From: Pseudomonas sp. BMS12
GTDB taxonomy: Bacteria > Pseudomonadota > Gammaproteobacteria > Pseudomonadales > Pseudomonadaceae
Length of the DNA stretch: 64,000 bases
Assembly: GCF_001592875.1 (NCBI RefSeq)
Contig: NZ_LSOF01000015.1
Span: 62,001 to 126,000 of the forward strand
Direction: 5' to 3'
The stretch's first letter is position 1. The number at the start of each line of letters is the position of its first letter. Below, piece by piece: positions 40,517-51,148 of the stretch. The notes below the pieces were generated by a model. It searched no databases and was not told the DNA's origin. It saw only the letters and a program-made list of their open reading frames with translations. Both the position numbers and the translations under genes were made by a program.

Positions 40517-41298
40517 TGAAGAAGCTATTTGCTGCATTTGTATTTGCTGCTCTGCCGGCGCTGTCTTTCGCTGCGGGTGGTCACGATGTACATCTGGACA
40601 AGGTCGATATCGACCTGACCGACAAGGCTGCTCTGCAGGATGGTGCGCGTACCTTCGCCAACTACTGCATGGGTTGCCATAGCGCCAAGTTCCAGCGTTA
40701 CGAGCGTGTTGCCGATGACATCGGCATCCCGCACGAGCTGATGCTGGAGAATCTGGTGTTTACCGGTGCCAAGATCGGTGACCACATGAAGATCGGCATG
40801 AAGCCGGAAGATGCCAAGGCCTGGTTCGGCGCAGCGCCGCCCGACCTGACCCTGGTGGCTCGTGTGCGTGGCACCGACTGGCTGTACACCTACCTGCGTA
40901 CCTTCTACGAAGACCCTACCCGCCCGCTGGGCGCCAACAACAAGGTCTTCCCGAACGTCGGTATGCCCAACGTACTGGCCGGTCTGCAGGGCCGTCAGGT
41001 CATCGGTTGCAAGCAGGTTCAGGTGGTCGAGGATGGCAAGAAGCAGTACGACCCGCTGACCGGCGCGCCGATTACTCACGAAGCTTGCGATCAGCTGACC
41101 ATCGTGCCGAAAACCGGCAGCCTGACCGAGGAAGAGTTCGACGAGAAGGTCCACAACCTGGTGACCTTCCTGGCTTACTCGGCCAACCCGGTCAAGCTGG
41201 AGAGCCAGCGCATCGGTACCTACGTGCTGCTGTACCTGGCCTTCTTCTTCGTATTCGCCTACCTGCTCAAGCGCGAATACTGGAAGGACGTGCACTGA
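40516..41298 (+). CDS. petC: Cytochrome c1
   Basis: Heme-c subunit of bc1 (260 residues) passing electrons to soluble cytochrome c. The signal peptide is residues 1-19 (KKLFAAFVFAALPALSFA). The heme-binding CxxCH motif is CMGCH at 51-55. A C-terminal membrane anchor lies at about 235-253 (YVLLYLAFFFVFAYLL). In some Proteobacteria cytochromes b and c1 are fused as a polyprotein (fbcH), but here they are separate genes overlapping by one base. A strong terminator follows. Confidence 0.98.
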   Translation: MKKLFAAFVFAALPALSFAAGGHDVHLDKVDIDLTDKAALQDGARTFANYCMGCHSAKFQRYERVADDIGIPHELMLENLVFTGAKIGDHMKIGMKPEDAKAWFGAAPPDLTLVARVRGTDWLYTYLRTFYEDPTRPLGANNKVFPNVGMPNVLAGLQGRQVIGCKQVQVVEDGKKQYDPLTGAPITHEACDQLTIVPKTGSLTEEEFDEKVHNLVTFLAYSANPVKLESQRIGTYVLLYLAFFFVFAYLLKREYWKDVH

Positions 41299-41319
41299 TA
41301 CATCGCGTTACCGCTGTAG

Positions 41320-41352
41320 ACGCACGCGCCCTTTTGGGCGCGTGCGTTTTTC
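41320..41352 (+). terminator. Rho-independent terminator after petC
   Basis: The perfect 12-bp stem ACGCACGCGCCC / GGGCGCGTGCGT with a TTTT loop is followed by TTTTT. It separates petABC from sspA. Confidence 0.95.
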
Positions 41353-41385
41353 TGTTTCTGTAATTCCGAAAACAAGGAGGGCGCC

Positions 41386-42003
41386 ATGGCCGCGACCAAT
41401 AAGTTGGCCTGTTATTCCGACCCTGCCGATCACTATTCCCATCGTGTGCGCCTGGTGCTGGCCGAGAAGGGGGTCAGTGCCGAGATCATCGATGTTCAGG
41501 CCGGGCGTTGCCCGCCGAAGCTGGCCGAAGTGAACCCCTACGGCAGTCTGCCGACCCTGGTCGATCGCGACCTGGCGCTGTACGAGTCCACCGTGGTGAT
41601 GGAGTACCTCGACGAGCGCTACCCGCACCCGCCACTGTTGCCGGTCTATCCTGTGGCCAGAGCCAACAGTCGCTTGCTGATGCACCGAATCCAGCGTGAC
41701 TGGTGTCAACTGGTCGATCGCATCCTCGAGCCGCGCGGTAAGGAGGCGGACAAGGCGCAGGCGCGCAAGGAGCTGCGCGAAAGCCTGACCGGTGTGTCCC
41801 CGCTCTTTGCCGACAAGCCGTTCTTTCTCAGTGACGAGTTGAGCCTGGTGGATTGCTGCCTGCTGCCGATTCTCTGGCGTCTGCCGCAGCTGGGGATCGA
41901 GCTGCCGCGTCCAGCCAAGCCGCTGCTGGAGTATATGGAGCGGATGTTCACGCGCGAGGCCTTTCAGGCCAGTCTGTCCAGTGTCGAACGCAACATGCGT
42001 TGA
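41386..42003 (+). CDS. sspA: Stringent starvation protein A
   Basis: RNA-polymerase-associated protein of 205 residues with a glutathione-transferase fold but no transferase activity. It affects stationary-phase survival, acid tolerance and virulence gene expression. The N-terminal thioredoxin-like part has [19 protein letters not shown], seen as [16 protein letters not shown]. The conserved surface patch involving PHP is present as YPHPPLLP. An AAGGAGG site precedes the ATG. sspB follows after 12 bases. Confidence 0.97.
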   Translation: MAATNKLACYSDPADHYSHRVRLVLAEKGVSAEIIDVQAGRCPPKLAEVNPYGSLPTLVDRDLALYESTVVMEYLDERYPHPPLLPVYPVARANSRLLMHRIQRDWCQLVDRILEPRGKEADKAQARKELRESLTGVSPLFADKPFFLSDELSLVDCCLLPILWRLPQLGIELPRPAKPLLEYMERMFTREAFQASLSSVERNMR

Positions 42004-42015
42004 GAGGTACATGCC

Positions 42016-42429
42016 ATGAATTCCAGTCGTCCTTATCTGGTGCGGGCGCTCTACGAGTGGATCGTCGATAACGACTGCACGCCACATCTGCTGGTCAATG
42101 CCGAATATCCCGGTGTGCGGGTGCCTCCGGGCTACGCCAGCGATGGCCAGATCGTGCTCAATGTGTCTCCCGGTGCCGTGCGCAGTCTGCACATGGACAA
42201 CGAGGCGGTGAGCTTCGAAGGGCGCTTTGGTGGTGTCGCGCATTCCCTGTTCATTCCCTCCGGCGCGATGTTGGCGATCTATGCCCGGGAGAATGGGCAG
42301 GGCATGGTCTTCGAGCTGGAGCCGCCAGTGGACGATGCTGATGAAGAGGGTGGTCCGGACGATGACGGGCCAGGCGACGACGAGCCGCCACGCCCCAGCG
42401 GGCGACCCAGTCTGAAAGTGGTGAAGTGA
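42016..42429 (+). CDS. sspB: ClpXP specificity factor SspB
   Basis: Adaptor (137 residues) that binds ssrA-tagged stalled-translation products and the anti-sigma factor fragment (RseA/MucA type), handing them to ClpXP. The folded domain is residues 1-105. A very acidic flexible linker follows (DDADEEGG and PDDDGPGDDEPP, about 108-127). The C-terminal ClpX-binding peptide is RPSLKVVK. Together with AlgW in the same window this supplies two successive steps of the AlgU activation cascade, although the genes are 16 kb apart. Confidence 0.95.
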   Translation: MNSSRPYLVRALYEWIVDNDCTPHLLVNAEYPGVRVPPGYASDGQIVLNVSPGAVRSLHMDNEAVSFEGRFGGVAHSLFIPSGAMLAIYARENGQGMVFELEPPVDDADEEGGPDDDGPGDDEPPRPSGRPSLKVVK

Positions 42430-42432
42430 AAC

Positions 42433-42462
42433 AAAAAAGGCGATCCGGGGATCGCCTTTTTT
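42433..42462. terminator. Bidirectional terminator between sspB and the BON lipoprotein gene
   Basis: The stem AAAAAAGGCGATCC / GGATCGCCTTTTTT with a GG loop has A- and T-runs on both sides, and it lies between convergent genes. Confidence 0.95.
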
Positions 42463-42477
42463 GTGCCTGGAGCATTG

Positions 42478-43613
<1,136 letters not shown>

Positions 43614-43724
43614 TTAGGTGTGCTGGCTGAGACAGCCATGGAAAAGCGAAGTTGCCGACACGGCAATCAGGTTTTTATCCGAGGGTGCGCGGGGCGTCGA
43701 CTAGAAATCCTTGATCGGGGTCAT

Positions 43725-44114
43725 TCAGGTTTCGAACGCGTTGCGCAGCCAGTTCGGCTCTTGTGCGGGGGCGAAGGCCACTACGTCGAAACGGCAGGGG
43801 CTTTTGCTCCAGCGGCTCTCGCGTTGCAGGAACAGCTCGGCGGCGAGGATCAAGCGCTGGCGCTTGCGTGCGTCGACGCTTTCCAGGGCGCCGCCCCAGG
43901 CGGCATGCCGCCGGTAGCGAACCTCGACGAATACTACTGTATCGCCGTCGAGCATGACCAGATCGAGTTCGCCGCCACGGCAGTTCCAGTTGCGTGCGAG
44001 CAGGCTCAGACCGTGGCGCTTGAGCAGCGCCTCGGCTTGTTCTTCGGCGACCCGGCCGCTGTCCTGGCGGCTGTTAATAGGTGCTGTCCGGCAGGCGCTG
44101 AACCTGGCCACCAC
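43725..44114 (-). CDS. UPF0102 protein YraN (Holliday-junction-resolvase-like fold)
   Basis: Small nuclease-like protein of about 129 residues from the UPF0102/YraN family. The restriction-endonuclease-like core is seen as GGELDLVMLDGDTVVFVEVRYR, with the D...ExK-like residues in ELDLVM and FVEVRYR. Here the usual ExK lysine is replaced by Arg. Function is not established. The start is uncertain: the first available codon is a GTG at 44114, inside the end of lpoA with a 41-base overlap. No clear ribosome-binding site is visible, which suggests coupled translation with lpoA. Confidence 0.82.
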   Translation of the reverse strand: MVARFSACRTAPINSRQDSGRVAEEQAEALLKRHGLSLLARNWNCRGGELDLVMLDGDTVVFVEVRYRRHAAWGGALESVDARKRQRLILAAELFLQRESRWSKSPCRFDVVAFAPAQEPNWLRNAFET

Positions 44115-45885
44115 GGAACTCGGCCCAGGGCAGTTGGCGCTCGATGCGCTGCGCCTGGTTCAGGCTGAGGTTGCCCGACAGGCCTTCGACGCGGCTGTCC
44201 GGCAGGGCCTTGAGCTGGCTCAGGCGCGGTGCCAGGCGGAAAGCGTCTACGCCCATGGCGTACAGGCGGCCGAGGCTGCCGGCGGCTTGCGGCCATTGCT
44301 GGTCGACCTGCTGGCGCAGGTTGTCATTGGCATCCAGCAGCCAGGGGGTCTCGCAGAAGCGGATGCCCTCCAGATCCTGGAACTGGCTCGGGTTGTGGCC
44401 GCCAGTGTAGAGGTGCGACGTGGCGTAGACGGGCAGATCGCCCGCGTACTGGAAGGCCAGGGTCGGTTTGATCTGCTGAGCCTGCTGCGGAGTGGCGGCG
44501 AGGAAGATGAAGTCGATGTCCTGGCGGCGCGAGGGCAGTGAGGCCAGCTGGGTGCCCAGGGTGTTCTGCAGGCGCTTGGCGCGCGCTTCGCTCTGGCGCA
44601 GCTGCAGCAGGTCGGCGATCTGGCGAGCCAGCTCCACCGGCTGGTCGACATGCTCGGCGGCGATCAGCGAGCCGCCTGCTTCCTGCCAGCTCTGCTGGAA
44701 GGCGGCCAGTACGCGATTGCCCCACTCGCCGCGGGGCACCATGGCGACGGCGCTACGCATGCCGTCGGCCCAGGCGCGGCGAGCCACTTCGCGGGCCTCG
44801 TCTTCGGCGGCCAGGCCGAACTGGAACAGCTGTGCAGGGGCTTCCCGGCCGGCGTCGCTGTAGTTCAGGGCCAGGGTGGTCAGCGGCAGCTGGGGGCGCT
44901 CGCTGAGTTGCTTGACCAGCGGCTTCTCCAGCGGTCCTACCACCAGTTGTGCGCCGTCGGCCTGGGCCTGGCGGTAGAAATCATCCAGTGAGCTCATGCG
45001 CGAGCTGTCGTAGAGCAGCACTTCCGGCGGGTTCTGCCCGGCTTGCTGGGCCTGGTAGTGGGCGGCCAGGAAGCCATCACGCAGGGCGCGAGAAACCGCT
45101 GCCAGTTGGCCTTCTTGTGGCAGCAGCAGGGCGATTTTCTGCAAGGGCTGACCGCCGAGCTCCTTGAGCTTGAGCAGGGGTTGCGGCAGCTGTACGGCGG
45201 CAGGGTGTTGCGGGTGCTGGTTCTTCCAGGTGTCGATGGCGGCCAGTTGCTGGTCTGGGGTGCCGGCGCTCTTGGTGGCTAGGGCCAGGCCTAGCCAGCC
45301 ATCGAGGTCGCTGTCGCCGGAGGCGGTCAACTGGCTCTGCGGCAGGCTGGCGACCAGCGCCCAGATGGCTTCGTGGTTGGCGCTGGCAGCATCGCCGCTG
45401 AGCAGGGGGGCGATGAATACTCGCTCGCGGGCGGCAGCCAGGGCCTGGCCATCGGCCTCCAGGGCGCGGGCGCTGACCAGTTGCGTGCGGATCTGCTGCT
45501 CCACCGGCAGCTCGCCCAGATGCTGCAGGCTCGGGTGCTGCAGAGCCTTGAGTGCGCTTCTCGGCTTGTTGCGGGCCATGGCCAGCTCGGCGTTCAGGGT
45601 GCTGGCGTATACCTGCTGGGCGGGTTTCAGACCTGCCAGCGGCACTTCGTCGAGGATGCGGGTGGCGCGCCCGATATCCTGCTGACGGTAGGCCTGGTCA
45701 GCGGCGGACAGGCGCAGCAATGCAGCCTGTTCCGGCTCGCTGGTGGCGGCCTGCTGGAGCATCTGCTCGATGCTGGCTTGGGGCGTGCGTGGCAGTTCGC
45801 CCAGGCTGGACGAGGGCGAGCTGGTGCAGGCGGCCAGCAGGCCGGCGAAGCAGAGGGCGGAGAGCGGACGCAGGCAGGCGATCAT
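44074..45885 (-). CDS. lpoA: Penicillin-binding protein activator LpoA
   Basis: Outer-membrane lipoprotein (603 residues, YraM family) that reaches through the peptidoglycan to stimulate bifunctional PBP1a. The signal peptide ends in the lipobox GLLAAC with the lipidated Cys at residue 19-20. The N-terminal half is helical and TPR-like (about 30-240). The C-terminal half resembles a type I periplasmic-binding protein, with segments such as KIALLLPQEGQLAAVSRALR, seen as IALLLPQEGQLAAVS. Divergent from rsmI, with candidate TACAAT -10 boxes in the gap. Confidence 0.93.
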   Translation of the reverse strand: MIACLRPLSALCFAGLLAACTSSPSSSLGELPRTPQASIEQMLQQAATSEPEQAALLRLSAADQAYRQQDIGRATRILDEVPLAGLKPAQQVYASTLNAELAMARNKPRSALKALQHPSLQHLGELPVEQQIRTQLVSARALEADGQALAAARERVFIAPLLSGDAASANHEAIWALVASLPQSQLTASGDSDLDGWLGLALATKSAGTPDQQLAAIDTWKNQHPQHPAAVQLPQPLLKLKELGGQPLQKIALLLPQEGQLAAVSRALRDGFLAAHYQAQQAGQNPPEVLLYDSSRMSSLDDFYRQAQADGAQLVVGPLEKPLVKQLSERPQLPLTTLALNYSDAGREAPAQLFQFGLAAEDEAREVARRAWADGMRSAVAMVPRGEWGNRVLAAFQQSWQEAGGSLIAAEHVDQPVELARQIADLLQLRQSEARAKRLQNTLGTQLASLPSRRQDIDFIFLAATPQQAQQIKPTLAFQYAGDLPVYATSHLYTGGHNPSQFQDLEGIRFCETPWLLDANDNLRQQVDQQWPQAAGSLGRLYAMGVDAFRLAPRLSQLKALPDSRVEGLSGNLSLNQAQRIERQLPWAEFRGGQVQRLPDSTY

Positions 45886-45922
45886 CGAATACGTTCCCGG
45901 TACTGATCAGAAAGAAGGCGCA

Positions 45923-45978
45923 ATTGTACCCGCGCCCCGCGGCGGGTGCGATGTCGGGGCTGCGAAACGGGCTACAAT
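45923..45978. promoter_or_regulatory. Divergent promoter region of lpoA and rsmI
   Basis: TACAAT is found on the minus strand at 45923-45928 (towards lpoA) and on the plus strand at 45973-45978 (towards rsmI). The -35 boxes are poor in both cases. A GC-rich palindrome (CGCCCCGCGGCGGG) lies between them. Confidence 0.35.
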
Positions 45979-46009
45979 GCGCGCTTTCCGTCGTTGTCGA
46001 GGTGTGTTC

Positions 46010-46879
46010 GTGAGCTCTTCCGCCGTTCCTTCAGCTACCGGCACCCTCTATGTGGTCGCTACGCCGATCGGCAATCTCGACGACATCAGCGCGCGCGCCT
46101 TGCGCACCCTGAGTGAAGTGGCGCTGATCGCGGCCGAAGACACGCGCCATTCGTTGCGTCTGCTGCAACACTTCGGTATCGCCACGCCCTTGGCGGCTTG
46201 TCATGAGCACAACGAGCGCGATCAGGGCGGGCGCTTCCTGGCCCGCCTGCAGGCGGGGGAGGACGTGGCGCTGATTTCCGATGCCGGTACTCCGCTGATT
46301 TCCGATCCCGGCTTTCATCTGGTGCGTGCGGCTCGGGCGGCGGGAGTGCGTGTGGTTCCGGTGCCGGGCGCCTGTGCGCTGGTTGCTGCGCTGTCGGCGG
46401 CTGGGCTGCCGTCCGATCGCTTTGCCTTCGAGGGTTTCCTGCCGGCCAAGACGGTCGGTCGTCGCGCCCGCCTGGAACAGGTGCGGGAGGATGTGCGCAC
46501 GCTCATCTACTACGAGGCTCCGCACCGCATCCTCGATTGCCTGGCCGATATGCGCGATGTCTTCGGTAGCGAGCGCATGGCGGTGCTCGGGCGCGAGCTG
46601 ACCAAGACCTTCGAGACACTCAGAGGGTTGCCGCTGGCGGAGCTGCACGGCTGGGTGGCGAGCGACAGTAATCAGCAGCGCGGCGAGTGTGTGATCCTGG
46701 TGGCTGGCTGGCAGGCGCCGGAAGGTGAGGATGCGGTCAGTGGCGAGGCTCTACGCGTGCTCGATCTGCTGCTGGCCGAGCTGCCGCTCAAGCGTGCGTC
46801 GGCGTTGGCGGCTGAGATCACCGGGGTGCGCAAGAACCTGCTGTACCAGGCCGCCCTCGATCGGCAAAAAGACGCCTGA
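46010..46879 (+). CDS. rsmI: 16S rRNA (cytidine-1402-2'-O)-methyltransferase
   Basis: SAM-dependent methyltransferase of 289 residues (tetrapyrrole-methylase fold) that 2'-O-methylates C1402 of 16S rRNA. RsmH, encoded 2 kb downstream, adds the N4 methyl group at the same nucleotide. Conserved segments are YVVATPIGNLDDIS, EDTRHSLRLLQHFGI and LISDAGTPLISDPGF. The GTG start at 46010 has a GAGGTG site and fits the family start. The TGA stop lies at the edge of a small inverted-repeat element. Confidence 0.95.
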   Translation: MSSSAVPSATGTLYVVATPIGNLDDISARALRTLSEVALIAAEDTRHSLRLLQHFGIATPLAACHEHNERDQGGRFLARLQAGEDVALISDAGTPLISDPGFHLVRAARAAGVRVVPVPGACALVAALSAAGLPSDRFAFEGFLPAKTVGRRARLEQVREDVRTLIYYEAPHRILDCLADMRDVFGSERMAVLGRELTKTFETLRGLPLAELHGWVASDSNQQRGECVILVAGWQAPEGEDAVSGEALRVLDLLLAELPLKRASALAAEITGVRKNLLYQAALDRQKDA

Positions 46880-47020
46880 GAATCTGTTTGCGATCTTCTG
46901 AATTAGAGCCGGACAAGGCAAGTACGGCCGAGGAGGCGCAGTTTACGAGTTGTAAATGAGCATTCTGAGGCCGTTTTTAACGCCGTATGGCCGATAGGCA
47001 GGGGATCGAAAATAGGTTCT
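46879..47020. repeat. MITE-like intergenic element with inverted-repeat ends
   Basis: About 142 bases are bounded by imperfect terminal inverted repeats: AGAATCTGTTTGCGATC on the left, and on the right GATCGAAAATAGGTTCT, whose complement matches at 14 of 17 positions. Inside are a second inverted pair (TACGGC at 46923 and GCCGTA at 46982) and a small hairpin (TTTAC / GTAAA around GAGTT at 46942-46956). It encodes nothing. It resembles a dispersed repeat I recall from Pseudomonas intergenic regions, but copy number cannot be tested here. Confidence 0.6.
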
Positions 47021-47024
47021 GAGC

Positions 47025-47053
47025 TTGTCCTGGCGTCTTCGCCTCGTTACCCT
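47025..47053 (+). promoter_or_regulatory. Candidate rnpB promoter
   Basis: TTGTCC (47025-47030) and TACCCT (47048-47053) are 17 bases apart. The expected start point, about 8 bases downstream, coincides with the first base of the RNase P RNA. The MITE-like element ends only 4 bases before the -35 box. Confidence 0.5.
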
Positions 47054-47060
47054 TGGCGGC

Positions 47061-47409
47061 GGAGAGTCGATCGGACAGTCGCTGCCTTCGCAAGAAGGGG
47101 GAGGAAAGTCCGGGCTCCATAGGGCGGAGTGCCAGGTAACGCCTGGGAGGCGCAAGCCTACGGAAAGTGCCACAGAAAATAACCGCCTAAGCGTTTCGGC
47201 GCCGGTAAGGGTGAAAAGGTGCGGTAAGAGCGCACCGCACGGCTGGCAACAGTCCGTGGCTAGGTAAACCCCACTCGGAGCAAGACCAAATAGGGTTCCA
47301 TCGGCGTGGCCCGCGCTGGAACCGGGTAGGTTGCTAGAGGCGTGCAGTGATGTACGTCGTAGAGGAATGACTGTCCTCGACAGAACCCGGCTTACAGATC
47401 GACTCTCCA
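47061..47409 (+). ncRNA. rnpB: RNase P RNA (type A)
   Basis: Catalytic RNA of RNase P, which removes the 5' leaders of tRNA precursors. The ends pair as helix P1: GGAGAGTCGATC at 47061 with GATCGACTCTCC at 47397-47408. The universally conserved core is visible as GAGGAAAGTCCGGGCTCC near the 5' end and ACAGAACCCGGCTTACAGA near the 3' end. The size of about 350 bases and the order of helices are those of the bacterial type A RNA. A pyrimidine-rich tract follows. Confidence 0.96.
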
Positions 47410-47607
47410 CCTTCTTCTCTCTGCTTCTTCTTCCCCGCTTTGTAATACCGAAAAAATCTTACTCTTAAGAAATTACTTTAAGTTCGAAGTTCAGCTTCAT
47501 GAACGCCCTCGTTTTCGTCTCTCGAAAGCAGCATTTTTACCCCCGCAAACACCTCGCTTAGTTCGCTAAATCGCCGTCCTGTAAGGATTTTTCCCATTTG
47601 GCGCGCC
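47410..47607. other. AT-richer gene-free stretch between rnpB and the mra promoter
   Basis: It starts with a pyrimidine-rich run (47409-47440), then becomes AT-rich (about 47440-47500), which is unusual in this GC-rich DNA. No gene, strong hairpin terminator or known RNA is recognised in it. Confidence 0.5.
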
Positions 47608-47637
47608 TTGACGCTGGGGTATGCGCGTTTCTATAGT
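47608..47637 (+). promoter_or_regulatory. Candidate sigma-70 promoter of the dcw cluster (Pmra)
   Basis: TTGACG (47608-47613) and TATAGT (47632-47637) have 18 bases between them. This places the start of transcription at about 47644, right at the first MraZ-type box, so binding there would block initiation. Confidence 0.6.
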
Positions 47638-47644
47638 GTGTCGA

Positions 47645-47679
47645 AGTGGCACAAAGTGGAAAAAAGTGGGTCAAAAGGG
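47645..47679 (+). promoter_or_regulatory. MraZ operator boxes
   Basis: AGTGG occurs at 47645, 47655 and 47665, followed by the related AAGGG at 47675. All four are spaced exactly 10 bases start to start and separated by A-rich spacers. MraZ of E. coli binds direct GTGGG-type repeats spaced by 5 bases downstream of Pmra, so this is the expected autoregulatory site. Confidence 0.75.
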
Positions 47680-47713
47680 CATGGAAAGCTAATTACAGTG
47701 GGGAAGCGCAGCC

Positions 47714-48169
47714 GTGTTTCGTGGAGCTAACGCCATCAGTCTCGACGCCAAAGGGCGACTCGCGATGCCGAGCCGGTATCGTGACGAGCTCGTTTCGCGT
47801 TGCTCTGGCCAGCTCATCGTCACTATCGATGCTGTAGACCCCTGCCTCTGTGTCTATCCCCTGCCGGAGTGGGAGCTGATCGAAGCCAAACTTCGCGACC
47901 TGCCCTCCCTGCGTGAAGAAACCCGCCGCCTGCAGCGCCTGTTGATCGGTAATGCCGTGGATATCGAACTCGACGGCAGTGGTCGCTTCCTTGTGCCGCC
48001 GCGCCTGCGCAGTCATGCCGGCCTGGACAAGCACGCGATGCTGGTCGGCCAACTGAACAAGTTTCAACTGTGGAACGAAGATGCCTGGAACGCGCTTGCC
48101 GACGCCGACCTGGCTGCCATCAAACAGCCCGGCGCTCTGCCGGACGACCTACGTGACCTGATCCTGTGA
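47714..48169 (+). CDS. mraZ: Transcriptional regulator MraZ
   Basis: AbrB-like DNA-binding protein of 151 residues that represses the dcw cluster by binding upstream repeats as a ring-shaped oligomer. Two SpoVT/AbrB-type half-domains are visible through [14 protein letters not shown] (about 9-22) and [14 protein letters not shown] (about 80-93). The start is GTG with GGGGAAG upstream. It overlaps rsmH or lies 2 bases before it, depending on the rsmH start. Confidence 0.96.
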   Translation: MFRGANAISLDAKGRLAMPSRYRDELVSRCSGQLIVTIDAVDPCLCVYPLPEWELIEAKLRDLPSLREETRRLQRLLIGNAVDIELDGSGRFLVPPRLRSHAGLDKHAMLVGQLNKFQLWNEDAWNALADADLAAIKQPGALPDDLRDLIL

Positions 48170-48171
48170 CC

Positions 48172-49109
48172 ATGACTAGCAGCTTTCGCCACATTACCGT
48201 GCTGCTCGACGAGGCTGTCGAGGCCCTCGCTGTGCGCGCCGATGGCTGCTACCTCGATGGCACCTTTGGTAGAGGGGGGCATAGCAGGTTGATTCTGCAG
48301 GGGCTCGGGGCCGGCGGTCGGCTGCTCGGGTTCGACAAGGACCCACTTGCAATCGCAAGCGGAAATGCACTGGCGGCCGAAGACGGCCGCTTCGTCATTG
48401 TGCAACGCAGCTTCGCCGAGCTGGGCGAGGAGCTGCAGCGCCAGAGTCTGTGCGGTCAGATTGATGGCATCCTGCTCGACCTCGGCGTGTCCTCGCCGCA
48501 ACTGGATGACGCCGAGCGCGGCTTCAGCTTCCTCAACGATGGCCCGCTGGACATGCGCATGAACCCTGATGCCGGCGTCAGCGCCGCCGAGTTCATCGCC
48601 ACGGCCAGCGCCGAGGAAATCGCCCGAGTCTTCAAGGAATATGGTGAGGAGCGTTTCGCCAAACGCATGGCGCGCGCCGTGGTCGAGCGCCGTGCGCTCA
48701 AGCCGTTCGAGCGTACCGCCGATCTGGCCGCCGTGCTCACCGAGGCCAATCCGGCCTGGGAGAAGGGCAAGAATCCTGCGACCCGCGCCTTCCAGGGCCT
48801 GCGCATTCATGTCAACAACGAGTTGGGCGATCTCGAGCGCGGGCTCGATGCGGCGCTGGAATGCCTCGCGGTCGGCGGACGTCTGGTGGTGATCAGCTTC
48901 CACTCTCTCGAAGATCGCATCGTCAAACAATTCATGCGCCGTCAGGCCAAAGGCGAGGCAGATAATCTGCCGCGCGACCTGCCGATCATCCCCAAGGCAT
49001 TCGAGCCACGCCTGAAGCTGCTGGGTAAGCCGATCTTTGCCGGCGAGGCCGAGGTCAAGGCCAACCCGCGCTCGCGCAGCGCGGTCATGCGTGTTGCGGA
49101 GAAGCTGCG

Positions 49110-49113
<4 letters not shown>
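48172..49113 (+). CDS. rsmH: 16S rRNA (cytosine-1402-N4)-methyltransferase RsmH (MraW)
   Basis: SAM-dependent methyltransferase of 313 residues that adds the N4 methyl at C1402 of 16S rRNA. The SAM-binding loop is [14 protein letters not shown], and the [19 protein letters not shown] segment is diagnostic. I use the ATG at 48172 ([15 protein letters not shown]); a GTG at 48166 overlapping the mraZ stop is an alternative adding two residues. The 3' end overlaps ftsL by four bases. Confidence 0.97.

Positions 49114-51147
<2,034 letters not shown>

Positions 51148-51148
<1 letters not shown>

Noticed and set aside
46943..47410. Minus-strand 155-codon open frame over rnpB, and a plus-strand 80-codon frame in the same place
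   Set aside because: The region is the RNase P RNA with paired ends and conserved core; the open frames are by chance.
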